64,000 nucleotides of DNA from Clostridium sp. (lineage in GTDB: Bacteria > Bacillota > Clostridia > Clostridiales > Clostridiaceae): assembly GCF_017888565.1 (NCBI RefSeq), contig NZ_JAGHFX010000058.1, positions 62,001 through 126,000 on the forward strand, given 5' to 3'. The notes under the pieces were generated by a model. The model was not told the origin of the DNA and searched no databases. It was given only the letters and a program-made list of their open reading frames with translations. Shown here piece after piece: positions 63,047 through 64,000 of the stretch. The position numbers and the translations under genes were made by a program. The stretch's first letter is position 1. Each line of letters opens with the position of its first letter.

Positions 63047-63481
63047 ATGTTTAACGAGAGAAGAATGTTTTATAAATACATTGGTTCAGGTTCATCACGA
63101 AGAGTATTTGACCTAGGAAATGGATATGTGATGAAAGTGGCAAAAAATTTAGCTGGAATAGCGCAAAATAGGGTGGAATATCAAATTTCGTCAATGGATT
63201 CCTCTGATTTGTTTGCAAAGGTTATGCAGGTCTCTTCAAATTTTAATTATCTAGTAATGCAAAAAGCAGATAAAATAAACAGTATTACTGATATTCTTAA
63301 TTATTTTAATGTTAGAAGTATTGACGAGCTCTTTAGCTTAAGAGAATTTCAGAATATTGTATATAGATATAATTTGTTGAGAAATGATCTATGCAGGATT
63401 AGTAGCTGGGGAATAGTTAAGGGTGAACCAGTCATTATTGATTATGGTTTCACAAGCGAGGTTCGCGAAAGGTATTATTAA
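63047..63481 (+). CDS. Mini protein kinase-like fold protein
   Basis: 144 residues. FYKYIGSGSSRRVFDLGNGY looks like a glycine-rich loop, VMKVAKNLAGIAQNRVEYQI like a kinase N-lobe with the ATP-binding Lys and a helix-C Glu, MQKADKIN like a hinge, and EPVIIDYGFTSEVRERYY like the DFG region at the end. The large C-lobe helices of a full kinase are almost absent, so catalytic activity is doubtful. ATG 63047 lacks a clear ribosome binding site; ATG 63065 with GAGAG is possible. Phage-type or stress proteins of this shape exist in Firmicutes. Function unknown. Confidence 0.65.
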   Translation: MFNERRMFYKYIGSGSSRRVFDLGNGYVMKVAKNLAGIAQNRVEYQISSMDSSDLFAKVMQVSSNFNYLVMQKADKINSITDILNYFNVRSIDELFSLREFQNIVYRYNLLRNDLCRISSWGIVKGEPVIIDYGFTSEVRERYY

Positions 63482-63491
63482 GGAGTACAGT

Positions 63492-63565
63492 TGAGAGTGT
63501 AAAATAATCGTAAGCAATTATTTTAAGAGTCTATTATATCTGTTTATGAAATTTACACTCTCTTA
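63492..63565. terminator. Two-way hairpin between kinase-like and UppS-like genes
   Basis: TGAGAGTGTAAA pairs with TTTACACTCTC around a loop that holds AATAAT/ATTATT. Convergent genes on either side. Confidence 0.7.
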
Positions 63566-63611
63566 AATATATAAGTATAATATCAATTAATTATTTTTTA
63601 CTAAATAAACT

Positions 63612-64000
63612 TTAACCACCAAGAGTAATATCTTGTTCATTATACCAACTCAGGGCACTATAGAAATCTTCAGAATTAAAATCAGGCCAATATGTATCTA
63701 TTACGTAAAAATCTGAATAAACAGATTGTACTGGCAAAAATCCGCTAAGGCGTCTTCTTCCCCCCCATCTTATAATAAGGTCAATTCTAGAAATATCTTC
63801 TGAATGAATATAAGGTAAAATATTTTTTTTAGAGGAGTTAGATTCTTTTAATAAATTCAAATCCCATTCCCATCCATAATGAATTAAAAAATTTACTTTG
63901 ATACCTCCATTTCCGAATTTTTGTCTTGTTATAAAAGGAAGCAACTCCTTTGGAAAGACATCAGAATCAGTATTTCCAATTACTAGTATTTCACAATTTT
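63612..64000 (-). CDS. Divergent isoprenyl transferase (UppS-like), 5' end beyond window
   Basis: Open on the minus strand to the window end, through VIGNTDSDVFPKELLPF and then FLIHYGWEWDLNLL, ending at a stop at 63612. The C-terminal half has ISRIDLIIRWGGRRRLSGFL, LPVQSVYSDFYVIDTYWPDF. This is the UppS/cis-prenyltransferase signature, normally IDLxIRTSGExRLSNFLLWQ then AYAEfyF. Here TSGE is replaced by WGGR and the LWQ by PVQ. The family joins isopentenyl units to make undecaprenyl diphosphate, the wall carrier. The changed residues and early end (about 20 residues short) suggest a diverged paralogue. At least 129 residues are visible. Confidence 0.75.
   Translation of the reverse strand, partial: NCEILVIGNTDSDVFPKELLPFITRQKFGNGGIKVNFLIHYGWEWDLNLLKESNSSKKNILPYIHSEDISRIDLIIRWGGRRRLSGFLPVQSVYSDFYVIDTYWPDFNSEDFYSALSWYNEQDITLGG

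Noticed and set aside
1-64000. tRNA or rRNA genes and riboswitches
   Set aside because: No cloverleaf or TTCGAAT-type arm with matching stems, no T-box or known riboswitch core was seen by eye; a covariance-model scan would settle this.

Overview
The window is strongly AT-rich and has clostridial ribosome binding sites, frequent ATA/AGA codons and many U-tailed hairpin terminators. Its gene families (RpiR-controlled PTS loci, DUF4342 proteins, a CD3324-like protein, VanR/VanS-type signalling, TrkA/TrkH) point to the chromosome of a Clostridium sensu stricto species. The sugar targets (alpha-mannosides, alpha-glucosides, acetylated mannan) fit a gut or plant-polymer lifestyle. I cannot name the species. 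No tRNA, rRNA, CRISPR array, phage module or intact transposase gene was seen.

Layout. 1-99: end of a CD3324-like gene. 0.7-6.2 kb: PTS IIBCA, GH38 alpha-mannosidase and RpiR regulator, an mngA/mngB-like operon. 6.5-9.7 kb: a large beta-propeller sensor kinase without a partner regulator. 10-14.8 kb: TetR regulator divergent from an ABC ATPase and a giant FtsX-type permease. 15-22 kb: small proteins, two UBA-DUF4342 paralogues (one fused by overlap into a response regulator/kinase operon), a decayed arsenite-permease-like gene and copy A of a dispersed hairpin repeat. 22-23.7 kb: XRE-AbrB regulator and macrolide-type glycosyltransferase. 23.7-32.9 kb: an alpha-glucoside island with two GH4 6-phospho-glycosidase/PTS IICB pairs, bracketed by two RpiR genes and then by two direct copies of the 3' end of a gene of unknown function that looks TIR/deoxyribosyltransferase-like. 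33-36.5 kb: two SGNH esterases (CE17-like and CE2-like) and a GH130 phosphorylase, a small acetyl-mannan set. 36.8-46.5 kb: UvrA-like ABC protein, DUF2975 protein, MarR-ABC exporter, nitroreductase, TrmB-TauE-ornithine cyclodeaminase operon. 46.6-54.9 kb: pentapeptide-repeat protein, a broken SHOCT-domain gene, several housekeeping-type enzymes and repeat copy C. 55-58.7 kb: a short YidC-like gene under a consensus promoter, then vanY-vanR-vanS with VanR-box-like sites. 58.9-64 kb: Tim44-like protein with a polyglycine tract, TrkA-TrkH potassium uptake, a mini kinase-like protein and a divergent UppS-like gene running off the window.

How the genes fit together. The three sugar PTS loci each have an RpiR-type regulator and share TGAAA/TTTCA inverted-repeat sites upstream, suggesting parallel control. 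PTS imports give phosphorylated disaccharides that the GH38 or GH4 enzymes cleave in the cytoplasm. The CE/GH130 set would finish mannooligosaccharides made elsewhere. MarR and TrmB have well-formed promoters overlapped by palindromes, so both probably autoregulate. VanY is likely switched on by VanRS in response to a wall signal, but no VanH/A/X-type genes are present.

The most unusual structure is non-coding or decayed: a three-copy family of about 170-300 bp palindromic repeats in intergenic gaps, a direct repeat of about 225-250 bp flanking the alpha-glucoside island, a copied 3' end of the nitroreductase gene, and at least three pseudogenes.
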